Source: CBDCOD01 sp965219665
GTDB taxonomy: Bacteria > Pseudomonadota > Gammaproteobacteria > CAKMZV01
NCBI GenBank assembly: GCA_965219665.1
Contig: CBDCOD010000023.1
Coordinates: forward strand, 62,001 to 126,000
Direction: 5' to 3'
Length of the DNA stretch: 64,000 bases
The notes beneath the pieces were generated by a model, which searched no databases, was not told the origin of the DNA, and saw only the letters and a program-made list of their open reading frames with translations. Shown here piece after piece: positions 1-8,088 of the stretch. The stretch's first letter is position 1, and every line of letters begins with the position of its first letter. A program made the position numbers and the translations under genes.

Positions 1-1
1 T

Positions 2-1696
2 TGGTTTTGGTTGCTAATCTTTATGGTTAGCTTAACATGGTTAGGAGTACAGTTTGCAGAGTTTAGGCAAAACGTGGATACGCACAGGCAGTTAAGTTAT
101 ACACAAAAGAATGCACAACAAGAAGCGACCATTAACGGTAGTGCTACTGCCTCTAAGGGGCAGAATGTAGTTGAAAATCCAACTAAGAATGCGGCTGCTA
201 CACCTTCTTTTGATGCTGAAATTGCTGCTATTCCCAATCTTGACAAGACAACCATAGCAGATTCCAAACAGAGTGATCATAAGATTCGTGTTGAAACGGA
301 TAATTTTATCGTGCATATCAATACACTTGGAGGCACTATAGATAGAGCTGCCCTAAAGCGTTATCCAGTGAGTTTAGAGAATAAAGATATTCCTACTGAT
401 ATTTTGGAGACAGGTAGTTATGAAATTCAGATGGGATTGGTTGCACAAGAGCAAGAGCGCGCGCCTCTGCATACTAATGCGGTGTTTGTTTCAGACCAGA
501 ACGAATACATTATGGAGCCTAATAAACCGTTAGAAGTCGCTCTAAAATGGCAAAACCAAGGAGTGTCCATCACACGCTATTACTTGTTTGAGCCCAACAC
601 TTATGGCATAAAAGTACGTACGGTGGTTGATAACCGTAGCAATAATGCATGGTCAGCATTGGCATATACCCAATTAGTACGTAAACGTCCCAGTGATGAT
701 AGCTCGAGCCAGTTTATTTATACATACACCGGTCCAGCAGTTTATACACCTGAAAATGGCTATCAAAAAATCAGTTTTGATGACATTGATGATGGAGAGA
801 CCGATCAGCATGAGGCACTTGATCGCACTGTTGAGGGAAGTTGGTTGGGCATGCTGCAACACTACTTTTTTGCTGCAATTGTGCCTTCAGCCACAAATTC
901 TATAAAAATACAAGCATTGAAAAATGAAACGGATAAACAGTACTATTTGCGTGCAATTCAAGAGTTAAGTGCTGGTGCTGGGCAGCAATCCAGCATGGAG
1001 CAGGTGATTGCAATTGGTCCTACAGTGCAAGAGGAGTTGCTTAAATTGCACCCTGAACTAAGTTATGCTGTAGATTATGGTGTGTTTCATGTTATTGCTG
1101 CTCCGCTGTTTTGGCTGCTCAAACAGATTTATGACATAGTAGGTAACTGGGGCGTATCCATTATTCTGGTCACTGTTCTGATTAAGCTGGCTTTCTATAA
1201 ACTTTCTGAGAAAAGTTATCGCTCAATGGCAAATTTGCGCAAATTAACCCCACGTATTCAGCAGATTCGTGAGAGATACGGTGATGATAAACAAGCCATC
1301 AATAAGAAGATGATGGAAATCTATAAAAAAGAAAAAATCAATCCATTAGGTGGATGCTTGCCCGTACTGGTGCAGATTCCTGTGTTTATTAGCCTGTACT
1401 GGGCATTGATTGAAAGTGCTGAAATTCGCCAAGCGCCCTTTGCTTTATGGATACACGATTTAAGCGCTGCTGATCCATATTTTGTTTTGCCGATATTAAT
1501 GGGGATATCCATGTTTATTCAGCAAAAACTCAATCCTGCACCTACAGATCCTATGCAAGCTAGAATCATGCAATTTTTACCGTTTATATTCACAGTGTTC
1601 TTCTTGTTTTTTCCAGCAGGATTAGTACTCTATTGGGTAACCAATAATATTTTATCTATTACCCAGCAATGGTACATTACTAAGAAAATCGTCTAA
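2..1696 (+). CDS. yidC: Membrane protein insertase YidC (5' end cut by window edge)
   Basis: YidC/Oxa1-family insertase of the inner membrane, which inserts and folds membrane proteins alone or with SecYEG. The frame is open to the first bases and begins inside the first membrane segment (WFWLLIFMVSL), so a few N-terminal residues lie outside the window; the in-frame TTG at 11 is internal. A large periplasmic domain follows to about residue 350. The conserved C-terminal domain begins near residue 356 with FHVIAAPLFWLLKQIYDIVG, then the cytosolic hairpin and the family block NPLGGCLPVLVQIPVF near 443, and ends with two more hydrophobic helices. The roughly 561 visible residues match the gammaproteobacterial form with the P1 domain. 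mnmE follows after 36 nt, the usual neighbour. The usual companion yidD is not upstream here but lies 26 kb away. Confidence 0.97.
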   Translation, partial: WFWLLIFMVSLTWLGVQFAEFRQNVDTHRQLSYTQKNAQQEATINGSATASKGQNVVENPTKNAAATPSFDAEIAAIPNLDKTTIADSKQSDHKIRVETDNFIVHINTLGGTIDRAALKRYPVSLENKDIPTDILETGSYEIQMGLVAQEQERAPLHTNAVFVSDQNEYIMEPNKPLEVALKWQNQGVSITRYYLFEPNTYGIKVRTVVDNRSNNAWSALAYTQLVRKRPSDDSSSQFIYTYTGPAVYTPENGYQKISFDDIDDGETDQHEALDRTVEGSWLGMLQHYFFAAIVPSATNSIKIQALKNETDKQYYLRAIQELSAGAGQQSSMEQVIAIGPTVQEELLKLHPELSYAVDYGVFHVIAAPLFWLLKQIYDIVGNWGVSIILVTVLIKLAFYKLSEKSYRSMANLRKLTPRIQQIRERYGDDKQAINKKMMEIYKKEKINPLGGCLPVLVQIPVFISLYWALIESAEIRQAPFALWIHDLSAADPYFVLPILMGISMFIQQKLNPAPTDPMQARIMQFLPFIFTVFFLFFPAGLVLYWVTNNILSITQQWYITKKIV

Positions 1697-1732
1697 CCCT
1701 TTCCCCAAATTCAAGACTCACGCGTTGGTATC

Positions 1733-3058
1733 GTGCCTATCATAGAATCTACCATTGCAGCGATTGCTACGCCGCACGGTTTCGGCGGAGTGGGCATCAT
1801 TCGCTTAAGTGGTTCAGGCGCATTATCTATTGCGCGTTCACTCATTCAGAAAACAGATATAACCCCTCGTTATGCGCACTTTAACTCGTTCTATGATGAG
1901 GACGGCATGGTCATTGATTATGGTTTGGTGATCTATTTCCCGTCTCCCCATTCGTTTACTGGTGAAGATGTTGTTGAGCTCCAAGCGCACGGTAGCCCCA
2001 TAGGCCTAGCGCAGCTATTACAACGCTTGTATCAATTAGGCGCACAGCCAGCAGGTGCTGGGGCATTTTCTGAGCGTGCATTTCTTAATGGCAAAATATC
2101 TTTAGAGCAAGCGGAAGGTTTAATGGATTTTATTCATGCCAGTAGTGTCCGCAGTTCCCAAGCAGCAGCCAATACTCTATCCGGCGCCTTTTCGCAGCAA
2201 GTAGATCAAATAGTGACCTCTATACATGCTTTACGTGTTTGGGTTGAAGCGGCTATTGATTTTCCTGAAGAAGAGATTGATTTTCTTGCAGATAGTGCGT
2301 TATTAGGTAAATGGCAACAATGCTGGGATGCTGTACAAAGCATTCAAACAGTAGCGCATTCAGGCAAGTGCCTGACAGAAGGAGTTCGCAGTGTCATTAT
2401 TGGTGCGCCCAATGTAGGAAAATCCAGCTTATTGAATCATCTTAGCACTGAGCAAACAGCCATTACTTCAGATATTGCAGGTACTACACGCGACATAGTG
2501 CGTACAACGGTACAAATCAACGGCGTTCCTTTACTATTTAGCGATACAGCAGGGCTGCGTAGCACCAATGATAGGGTAGAGCAAGAAGGTATAAAGCGCG
2601 CATTAGAAGAAGTAAAAAAGGCTGATTTAGTGTTGCTTGTTGCTGATGCAACTAATCCGCAGTGGGGCTTTGAATTTGAAGGTACGGCGCAGATTATTAG
2701 AATATTAAATAAAATAGACTGCGTTGATGGTGCGACTTTAGAGTCTATAAACAGTGATGCCATTGCAGTTTCAGCAAAAACTGGGGAAGGCATTGATTTT
2801 ATGAAAGCGCAGATATTATCACAGATTGGTTTTGTAGAAAGTGAAGGGCATTTCAGCGTACGTGCACGGCACTTATCTGTCATAGAGGCAGCACAAGCGC
2901 ACTTGCAAAACGCATATCAAGCGTTAGAAAGCAAGGAAGGGGAAATACTGGCAGAAGAGTTACGCTTGTCAGAGCAGGCATTAAGCGAAATTTCTGGAAA
3001 GATAAGCAGCGATCAGTTGTTGGGCGATATATTTGCTGGTTTCTGTATTGGCAAATAA
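1733..3058 (+). CDS. mnmE: tRNA modification GTPase MnmE
   Basis: GTPase that with MnmG makes the cmnm5 modification at U34 of certain tRNAs. Complete at 441 residues. The N-terminal folate-binding domain starts IAAIATPHGFGGVGIIRLSG. The G domain has the P-loop GAPNVGKS near 223, TTRD, DTAG near 270 and NKID near 325. The protein ends in the invariant FCIGK, whose cysteine is required for modification. The start is GTG at 1733, chosen because it places the protein at the family N-terminus; no clear ribosome-binding site is visible. It follows yidC by 36 nt, so co-transcription is likely, and converges on the SOUL gene 26 nt downstream. Confidence 0.97.
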   Translation: MPIIESTIAAIATPHGFGGVGIIRLSGSGALSIARSLIQKTDITPRYAHFNSFYDEDGMVIDYGLVIYFPSPHSFTGEDVVELQAHGSPIGLAQLLQRLYQLGAQPAGAGAFSERAFLNGKISLEQAEGLMDFIHASSVRSSQAAANTLSGAFSQQVDQIVTSIHALRVWVEAAIDFPEEEIDFLADSALLGKWQQCWDAVQSIQTVAHSGKCLTEGVRSVIIGAPNVGKSSLLNHLSTEQTAITSDIAGTTRDIVRTTVQINGVPLLFSDTAGLRSTNDRVEQEGIKRALEEVKKADLVLLVADATNPQWGFEFEGTAQIIRILNKIDCVDGATLESINSDAIAVSAKTGEGIDFMKAQILSQIGFVESEGHFSVRARHLSVIEAAQAHLQNAYQALESKEGEILAEELRLSEQALSEISGKISSDQLLGDIFAGFCIGK

Positions 3059-3084
3059 GCCTGCCTATCGTGCAGATTGTTTTT

Positions 3085-3693
3085 TTATTGCGCTATCTCA
3101 ATCATGACTTCATTACGTCGTAAAGGCGGAATAGTCCACGGTGGATTATAGAATGCATATTTTGGTGAATCGAGCGCCTTAATATTATTGGCTTTAATAA
3201 AAGCACGTAGTTGCTCTTCATGCTCCTTTAAGCCAGAGCTGGTACCAGAAAACCGAATAGCAGCAAAAGTTTTTGGTGCAAGTTCTTTCAGGCTAATGCG
3301 CTCATCGTTAGGCTTTGGCAAATCAGCGAGTGTATACTCTGAGGGCATTACAAAACTTATTTGCCAATAATTCTCATCAAGTTGCTGTTGAACAGGCGCT
3401 GTCATAGCAATCTCTTTATTCGTTTTTTGTTCAACTGGAGCAGTCATGGCAATTTCCTGATTCACTGTGTTATCACCAAATATATAACCAGCCAGAATAC
3501 GAAAGCCTGCTCTGGCAGCCTCATTGCGCTCTCCTTGAGTTCTCACCTCTGCAAGAATCATTGAGTCATAACGTCTGATTTCTATGTTGCCTTCAGCACG
3601 TATAACTTGGTAGTTAGGGATTTCAACATCACTCATGATAGGTCCTGCCAAAACATATCCAACGAGCACAACTCCTAATACAGTTACAAACAT
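3085..3693 (-). CDS. SOUL-family haem-binding protein
   Basis: A 202-residue member of the SOUL/HBP family, whose members bind haem or tetrapyrroles. The N-terminus is one hydrophobic segment (VLGVVLVGYVLAGPI) that reads as a membrane anchor or signal peptide, so the domain is probably periplasmic. The family signature IAMTAPV appears twice, at residues 81-87 and 95-101, as seen in many SOUL proteins. The ATG start has a good Shine-Dalgarno (AGGAG in the mRNA sense). It sits where rnfE would be expected downstream of rnfG, although a 173-nt gap separates them and it may have its own promoter. A link to the RNF complex is only positional. Confidence 0.88.
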   Translation of the reverse strand: MFVTVLGVVLVGYVLAGPIMSDVEIPNYQVIRAEGNIEIRRYDSMILAEVRTQGERNEAARAGFRILAGYIFGDNTVNQEIAMTAPVEQKTNKEIAMTAPVQQQLDENYWQISFVMPSEYTLADLPKPNDERISLKELAPKTFAAIRFSGTSSGLKEHEEQLRAFIKANNIKALDSPKYAFYNPPWTIPPLRRNEVMIEIAQ

Positions 3694-3866
3694 AATCTAT
3701 TCTCCTTAATTATTATCCATTACTAAACATTATATGCTTCAACGGTAATAATCTCATCTCATCTTGTCTTGTTTTTATTTGCTTTAAGCAAGGAATGGAT
3801 TAGGATATGTTTGTATCACATTTTTATGGTAGAGATTTTATTTTGCAAGGGTTAGTAGAATCCCAG

Positions 3867-4412
3867 TTACGGGCAGGGAGCGTGTTGCCAGTTTTGCTTT
3901 TGTAGGGTAGCAAGATGCTTGCCCAGTAGGGTAATAACTGCTCTGGAGGTGACAGTAGCTGCTGTTATAGTATCAAAAGCTGTTGCTGCATCACGCATAG
4001 TCCAGTCATTATGAGCTGTTGCTGCATCAAATTGGCTTATCCAAGGACTTTTAGCATGCTCAATTTTATCACCCAGTCCGGGCGTTTCTTTGTGTTCTAA
4101 AACGCGAACAGTATTTATTTTCCCTGATGTTCTTACGCCTACAAGTAAGGTTATATTTCCTGCATAGCCGTTAGAAGTAGTGATTTGATCGATCCTTCCA
4201 ATTAGATGACGCTGATTGCATACTAGCCAAGTGTTTGAATTAAGAGATGTGGCTTGACCTTGGGGAAATATTTGCTTAAGCGTCCGTTCCTGATGCGCAG
4301 TCTTTGCCTTTCTAACAGCTTCTTCCGTGCTTTGGTAAACAACGTAAAGAATGAGTGAAATGCCAGTGGCAATAATCATAAGACTAAGAATAGGGTTTTG
4401 GTAGAGTCTCAT
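3867..4412 (-). CDS. rnfG: RNF/Rsx electron transport complex subunit G
   Basis: Subunit G of the ion-pumping RNF complex (or the SoxR-reducing Rsx complex), a membrane-anchored periplasmic flavoprotein. One N-terminal membrane helix (ILSLMIIATGISLILYVVY) precedes an FMN-binding domain with the family block ETPGLGDKIE at about 109-118. The flavinylation motif, normally S/TGAT, reads TAATVT at about 150-155 here, with Ala in place of Gly. I chose the ATG at 4412 over the TTG nine bases upstream. 181 residues is slightly short for the family. It lies 45 nt after rnfD at the end of the rnfABCDG run; no rnfE follows. Confidence 0.93.
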   Translation of the reverse strand: MRLYQNPILSLMIIATGISLILYVVYQSTEEAVRKAKTAHQERTLKQIFPQGQATSLNSNTWLVCNQRHLIGRIDQITTSNGYAGNITLLVGVRTSGKINTVRVLEHKETPGLGDKIEHAKSPWISQFDAATAHNDWTMRDAATAFDTITAATVTSRAVITLLGKHLATLQKQNWQHAPCP

Positions 4413-4457
4413 GCTAAGCAAATCTCGTGATAATTAAGAGTAGGGATAAGAAATATT

Positions 4458-5438
4458 TTAGGTTCCATAAGGTTTAGGTCTGGTTAAATAGTCAATAAGT
4501 GGCGCGCTTAAATTGGATAGTAGTACAGCAAAAGCCAAAGCATCAGGGTAGTTGCCCCATGTTCTGATAATATAGAGAAGGGCAGCAACTAAAGCGCCGA
4601 AAACAAAGCGCCCACGACGCGTTGTAGCACCACTAACTGGGTCTGTAATGATAAAGAAAGCACCAATCATGGTTGAACCATAAAATAGGTGCAATATGGG
4701 TGAGGCATAGCGCTCTGGGTCTAATAAATAGAATAGCAGGCTAATGAGCGTCAGAGTGGTTAGAAAGGCGGTAACGGATTGCCATTTTGCATGGTTTAGC
4801 CAAAGCAAAACAATTCCTGATAGTAAAAGTATTACATTAAGAACCATCCATAAATAATTTGAATTTCCTTTATAAAACAAATGGTTATTATGTACTTCAT
4901 CCGAAAACGAATTTCTAATAATATCTAAAGGTGTTGCTGAAGTTAAGGTGTCGCTTAAAACATCTGTTCCTATCAAAAAATGCCATGCCTGCTGCAAAGA
5001 AGTACCGTTGCTGGCAGGGATTTGCCATTGAGAGAGTTCTGCAGGAAAAGAGATGAGTATCACTGCATAGCCTAACATTGCTGGATTAAAAGGGTTGAAG
5101 CCTAAGCCACCATACAAGTGTTTGCCAAAACCTATCGCAAATAGCATACATATAGCTATCATCCAGAACGGCGTTGTAGGTGGTAGGCAAAAGCAGATTA
5201 GCAATGCTGTCAAAATAGCACTACCGTCTAAAGCAGGTTTCAGTGATTGGTTGCGCAGTCTGAGGAATAAAAATTCTAATATCAGCGCCATGCCAATTGC
5301 AAAAACGCCCTGAAGCAATGCAGACCAGCCCCACATATATCCCCAGAAGATATACGCAGGCATTAAGAGTGCAATCACGCTGAACATGGTGCGTTGTACA
5401 CTACTGCTATTGTGAATAAAGGGCGCGTTACGACTCAT
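4458..5438 (-). CDS. rnfD: RNF/Rsx electron transport complex subunit D
   Basis: Integral membrane subunit D of RNF, related to NqrB. The 326 residues contain many hydrophobic helices. Conserved blocks include DGSAILTALLICFCLPP, NPFNPAMLGYA and the covalent-FMN site TDPVSGATT at about 263-271. The C-terminus ends with PLIDYLTRPKPYG, as in E. coli RsxD. Its start overlaps the 3' end of rnfC by 11 nt, which suggests translational coupling. Confidence 0.96.
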   Translation of the reverse strand: MSRNAPFIHNSSSVQRTMFSVIALLMPAYIFWGYMWGWSALLQGVFAIGMALILEFLFLRLRNQSLKPALDGSAILTALLICFCLPPTTPFWMIAICMLFAIGFGKHLYGGLGFNPFNPAMLGYAVILISFPAELSQWQIPASNGTSLQQAWHFLIGTDVLSDTLTSATPLDIIRNSFSDEVHNNHLFYKGNSNYLWMVLNVILLLSGIVLLWLNHAKWQSVTAFLTTLTLISLLFYLLDPERYASPILHLFYGSTMIGAFFIITDPVSGATTRRGRFVFGALVAALLYIIRTWGNYPDALAFAVLLSNLSAPLIDYLTRPKPYGT

Positions 5439-6945
5439 TTTTCTTATTCATGCTAGAGGCTTTGCGTTTCTTAGCAGCTTCAATAGCACGTTGGCGAACA
5501 TCTTGTGGATTAGATGATTTTTGTTGCTCGCTTATTGCTTGCTTTAACTGTATGCGCTTAGCCGCTATACGCTTTTCTCGCTCATTCTTAATGTGTTCCA
5601 AACGGCTCTCACGCTCTTCAAAGCGCTGACGTGCAACAGCTGCCAATTTTCTTTCTTGCTGTGCTTCTCTCAATTCTGCTTTGCTCGTTTTATAGACTTG
5701 AGTGAGTGGTATTTTACTGGGGCATACATAATCACAACAGCCACATTCTATACAATCAAACAATCTGTAAGCCAGCATTTGCTGTTCATTTTTTGCTTTA
5801 GAAAAATAGAAAAGTTGCTGTGGTATCAAATGCATAGGGCAGGCGACTTCACATTCTCCACAACGAATGCATGCCTCTTCCTTCCTGCTGTCATCGTGGT
5901 AATTGATAATAATGCTAGTGGTCGTTGGTAGTATAGGATATTGAAGATTCAGGAGGCTTTTGCCCATCATAAGCCCTCCTGCTATCGTATCACCCTTGGC
6001 CTTATAGGAGAGGACTTGTAGTAGCGAGGCAATACTTTGTCCAATATGTGCCCAGATCAACTCACTTTTCTGCTGCTCTATATCAATAAGGCTAATTAAA
6101 CGTTTTTGTGGAGGTATTCCTGTTACAACGGCTTGAAATACAGCGTAACAAGTAGCAACATTAAAACTGACTATGCCTATTTCTTGTGGGTAGTGCATGC
6201 CACTAATCTGTTTCCCCCAAATGTATTCTATAATTTGCTTTTCGCCACCTATGGGGTAGTAATCAGTGAGCATTTCTATGCGAATACTGACATCCGTTTG
6301 TATTGCCTCAGAGGCAATCTGAAGTGCTTGAATCGCTTGTGCATTATTGTTTTTTATCGCTATGACAATACTGGGGCATTGTGTTGCTTTTGCCAGTAAA
6401 AGAATGCCATTAAGCACATCAGCCGCCTGCTCAATTAAAAGGCCTTCATCACTGCGTACTAAGGGCTCACATTCACAAGCATTTAGAACAATATGTTTTA
6501 AGGGTTGTGTAAGCTTGAGCGCAGCAGGGAATCCTGCCCCACCCATGCCAACAATGCCTGCTTGAGTGATGCGTTCTACTATACTTTCAGGTGCCCAGTT
6601 TAGCGCTTGCTCTATGGTGACTGTATGCCAAGCTGTGGTAGCATCACTCTTAATAGCATGATTAGGACTGAGAACAATATAAGGTTGCCCCTCTAAAGCA
6701 ATGTAGGCTTCTATACACGCATTGACTGGGCTAATGACGCATCTGTGTCTCTGTAAAGGGTCTATTTGAATGCATTGCCCTACGGTGACTGTGTCCCCTA
6801 GTTTAAGAGGTGCATCGCAATCTGTTAATAAAGGTATTAGCCATTGTTTAGGTGATGGTATATGTTGAGGAGCACGCAAAGGTTCATTGCTCTTGCTCAA
6901 ATTCAGTGTAACACCACCTTGCATGTTTTTAATCGACTTGAACAT
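5428..6945 (-). CDS. rnfC: RNF/Rsx electron transport complex subunit C
   Basis: Peripheral subunit C of RNF, the NADH-facing module. The N-terminal half has the NuoF-like fold with the glycine-rich stretch GIVGMGGAGFPAALKL. Two [4Fe-4S] motifs follow, CIRCGECEVACP near 360 and CIECGCCDYVCP near 397. The C-terminal tail is a basic, Glu/Arg/Lys/Gln-rich helix (about 430-505) that is probably coiled coil and is common though variable in this family. 505 residues is mid-range. The start overlaps rnfB by 17 nt. Confidence 0.96.
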   Translation of the reverse strand: MFKSIKNMQGGVTLNLSKSNEPLRAPQHIPSPKQWLIPLLTDCDAPLKLGDTVTVGQCIQIDPLQRHRCVISPVNACIEAYIALEGQPYIVLSPNHAIKSDATTAWHTVTIEQALNWAPESIVERITQAGIVGMGGAGFPAALKLTQPLKHIVLNACECEPLVRSDEGLLIEQAADVLNGILLLAKATQCPSIVIAIKNNNAQAIQALQIASEAIQTDVSIRIEMLTDYYPIGGEKQIIEYIWGKQISGMHYPQEIGIVSFNVATCYAVFQAVVTGIPPQKRLISLIDIEQQKSELIWAHIGQSIASLLQVLSYKAKGDTIAGGLMMGKSLLNLQYPILPTTTSIIINYHDDSRKEEACIRCGECEVACPMHLIPQQLFYFSKAKNEQQMLAYRLFDCIECGCCDYVCPSKIPLTQVYKTSKAELREAQQERKLAAVARQRFEERESRLEHIKNEREKRIAAKRIQLKQAISEQQKSSNPQDVRQRAIEAAKKRKASSMNKKNES

Positions 6946-7462
6946 AGGCTGAGAATTGTTTATACAAAGGCGTTATTCTTTGTTTAAGTTCCATTTTGAT
7001 ACAGTTAGTAGGGCAGACTGGAACACACAACTCGCACCCAGTGCATTCTGATGTAATGACTGTATGCATTTGCTTACTGGCACCAAGGATAGCATCTACT
7101 GGACAGGCTTTAATGCAGAGCAAGCAGCCAATACATTTCTCTTCTTCAATGAAGGCTATCTGATTTTTATCACTTTCTTGTTCTTGCAAACTAATAGCTT
7201 CTCTACCTAATAATTCGGCAAGTTTTATAACTGTTTGCTGTCCACCTGGTGGACATCGGTTGATGTCTGCTTCTCCATTAGCGATAGCCTTTGCATAAGG
7301 GCGGCATCCAGGATAGTCACACTGCCCACATTGTGTTTGTGGCAACAGCTGGTCAATTTGATCTACTAATGGGTTATCTTTGCGTGCATAGCGTTTAGCA
7401 ATCCAATGCAGCAGCAAGCCCAGTATAGCAGCTAGCAGAAGTAGATAGAGTATGGTCGTCAT
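6929..7462 (-). CDS. rnfB: RNF/Rsx electron transport complex subunit B
   Basis: Ferredoxin-like subunit B of RNF. An N-terminal membrane helix is followed by the four-cysteine [4Fe-4S] domain (Cys45, 48, 53 and 70: CGQCDYPGC ... C) and two ferredoxin clusters at Cys110/113/116/120 and Cys140/143/146/150. 177 residues is the compact form seen in Gammaproteobacteria. The start overlaps the stop of rnfA by 4 nt. It passes electrons between the NADH module and the membrane flavins. Confidence 0.96.
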   Translation of the reverse strand: MTTILYLLLLAAILGLLLHWIAKRYARKDNPLVDQIDQLLPQTQCGQCDYPGCRPYAKAIANGEADINRCPPGGQQTVIKLAELLGREAISLQEQESDKNQIAFIEEEKCIGCLLCIKACPVDAILGASKQMHTVITSECTGCELCVPVCPTNCIKMELKQRITPLYKQFSAYVQVD

Positions 7463-8034
7463 ATAACGCCAGCAAATCCCATAAAAGCAATTGCCATAAA
7501 TCCAGCCGTAATAAAGGCAATTGGGGTTCCCTTAAATACTGATGGGACATCTGCTGCTTCTAAGCGCTCTCTAATTGTCGAAAATTGTGCTAAAACTAAG
7601 GTGAATCCTAATGAAGCCCCTAAGCCATACCAAAGCGAGCTAAGTAACGTGGTGTTTTGGTTGATATTAAGGACAGCAACGCCTAAAACAGCGCAGTTTG
7701 TAGTAATAAGGGGTAAATAAACGCCCATCATTTGGTATAGCTGCGGGTTGCTTTTATATAAGAAACTTTCAAGAGAACTTACGACAGCTGCAATTACCAT
7801 AATAAAGCTGATGATTCTTAGGTATTCCAGATTGAGTGGTTGCAAAACATAGTTCCATAACAGATAACTCAGCACTGCAGAAAGTGTGAGCACTAAGGTA
7901 GTGGCTAAGCCCATTCCAATAGCTACTTCAGGGCGCTTTGAAGTTCCCATAAAGGGACAGAGACCTAAGAACTGGCTTAATATAAAATTATTGATCAGCG
8001 CAGTTGAGGTGATAATGAGTAGAGCTTCAATCAT
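7459..8034 (-). CDS. rnfA: RNF/Rsx electron transport complex subunit A
   Basis: Integral membrane subunit A of RNF, related to NqrE. The 191 residues are almost entirely hydrophobic helices, with the family start IITSTALINNFILSQFLGLC and the conserved LGLCPFMG. It is the first gene of the rnfABCDG run on the minus strand and lies 54 nt after metG. The paralogous partner subunit RnfE is not in the window. Confidence 0.96.
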   Translation of the reverse strand: MIEALLIITSTALINNFILSQFLGLCPFMGTSKRPEVAIGMGLATTLVLTLSAVLSYLLWNYVLQPLNLEYLRIISFIMVIAAVVSSLESFLYKSNPQLYQMMGVYLPLITTNCAVLGVAVLNINQNTTLLSSLWYGLGASLGFTLVLAQFSTIRERLEAADVPSVFKGTPIAFITAGFMAIAFMGFAGVI

Positions 8035-8088
8035 ACTGCTCTTATAAAAATCATATAGTTAGCCATTCTCCCTTGGGATGTACGTTTA

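Noticed and set aside
2437..2883. 148-codon open frame opposite mnmE
   Set aside because: It lies wholly inside a well-supported gene, its product is Ser/Cys-rich without motifs, and it has no plausible ribosome site.
3418..3437. Direct repeat in the SOUL gene as a possible duplication error
   Set aside because: The two IAMTAPV copies are a family feature of SOUL proteins, not a local duplication artefact.
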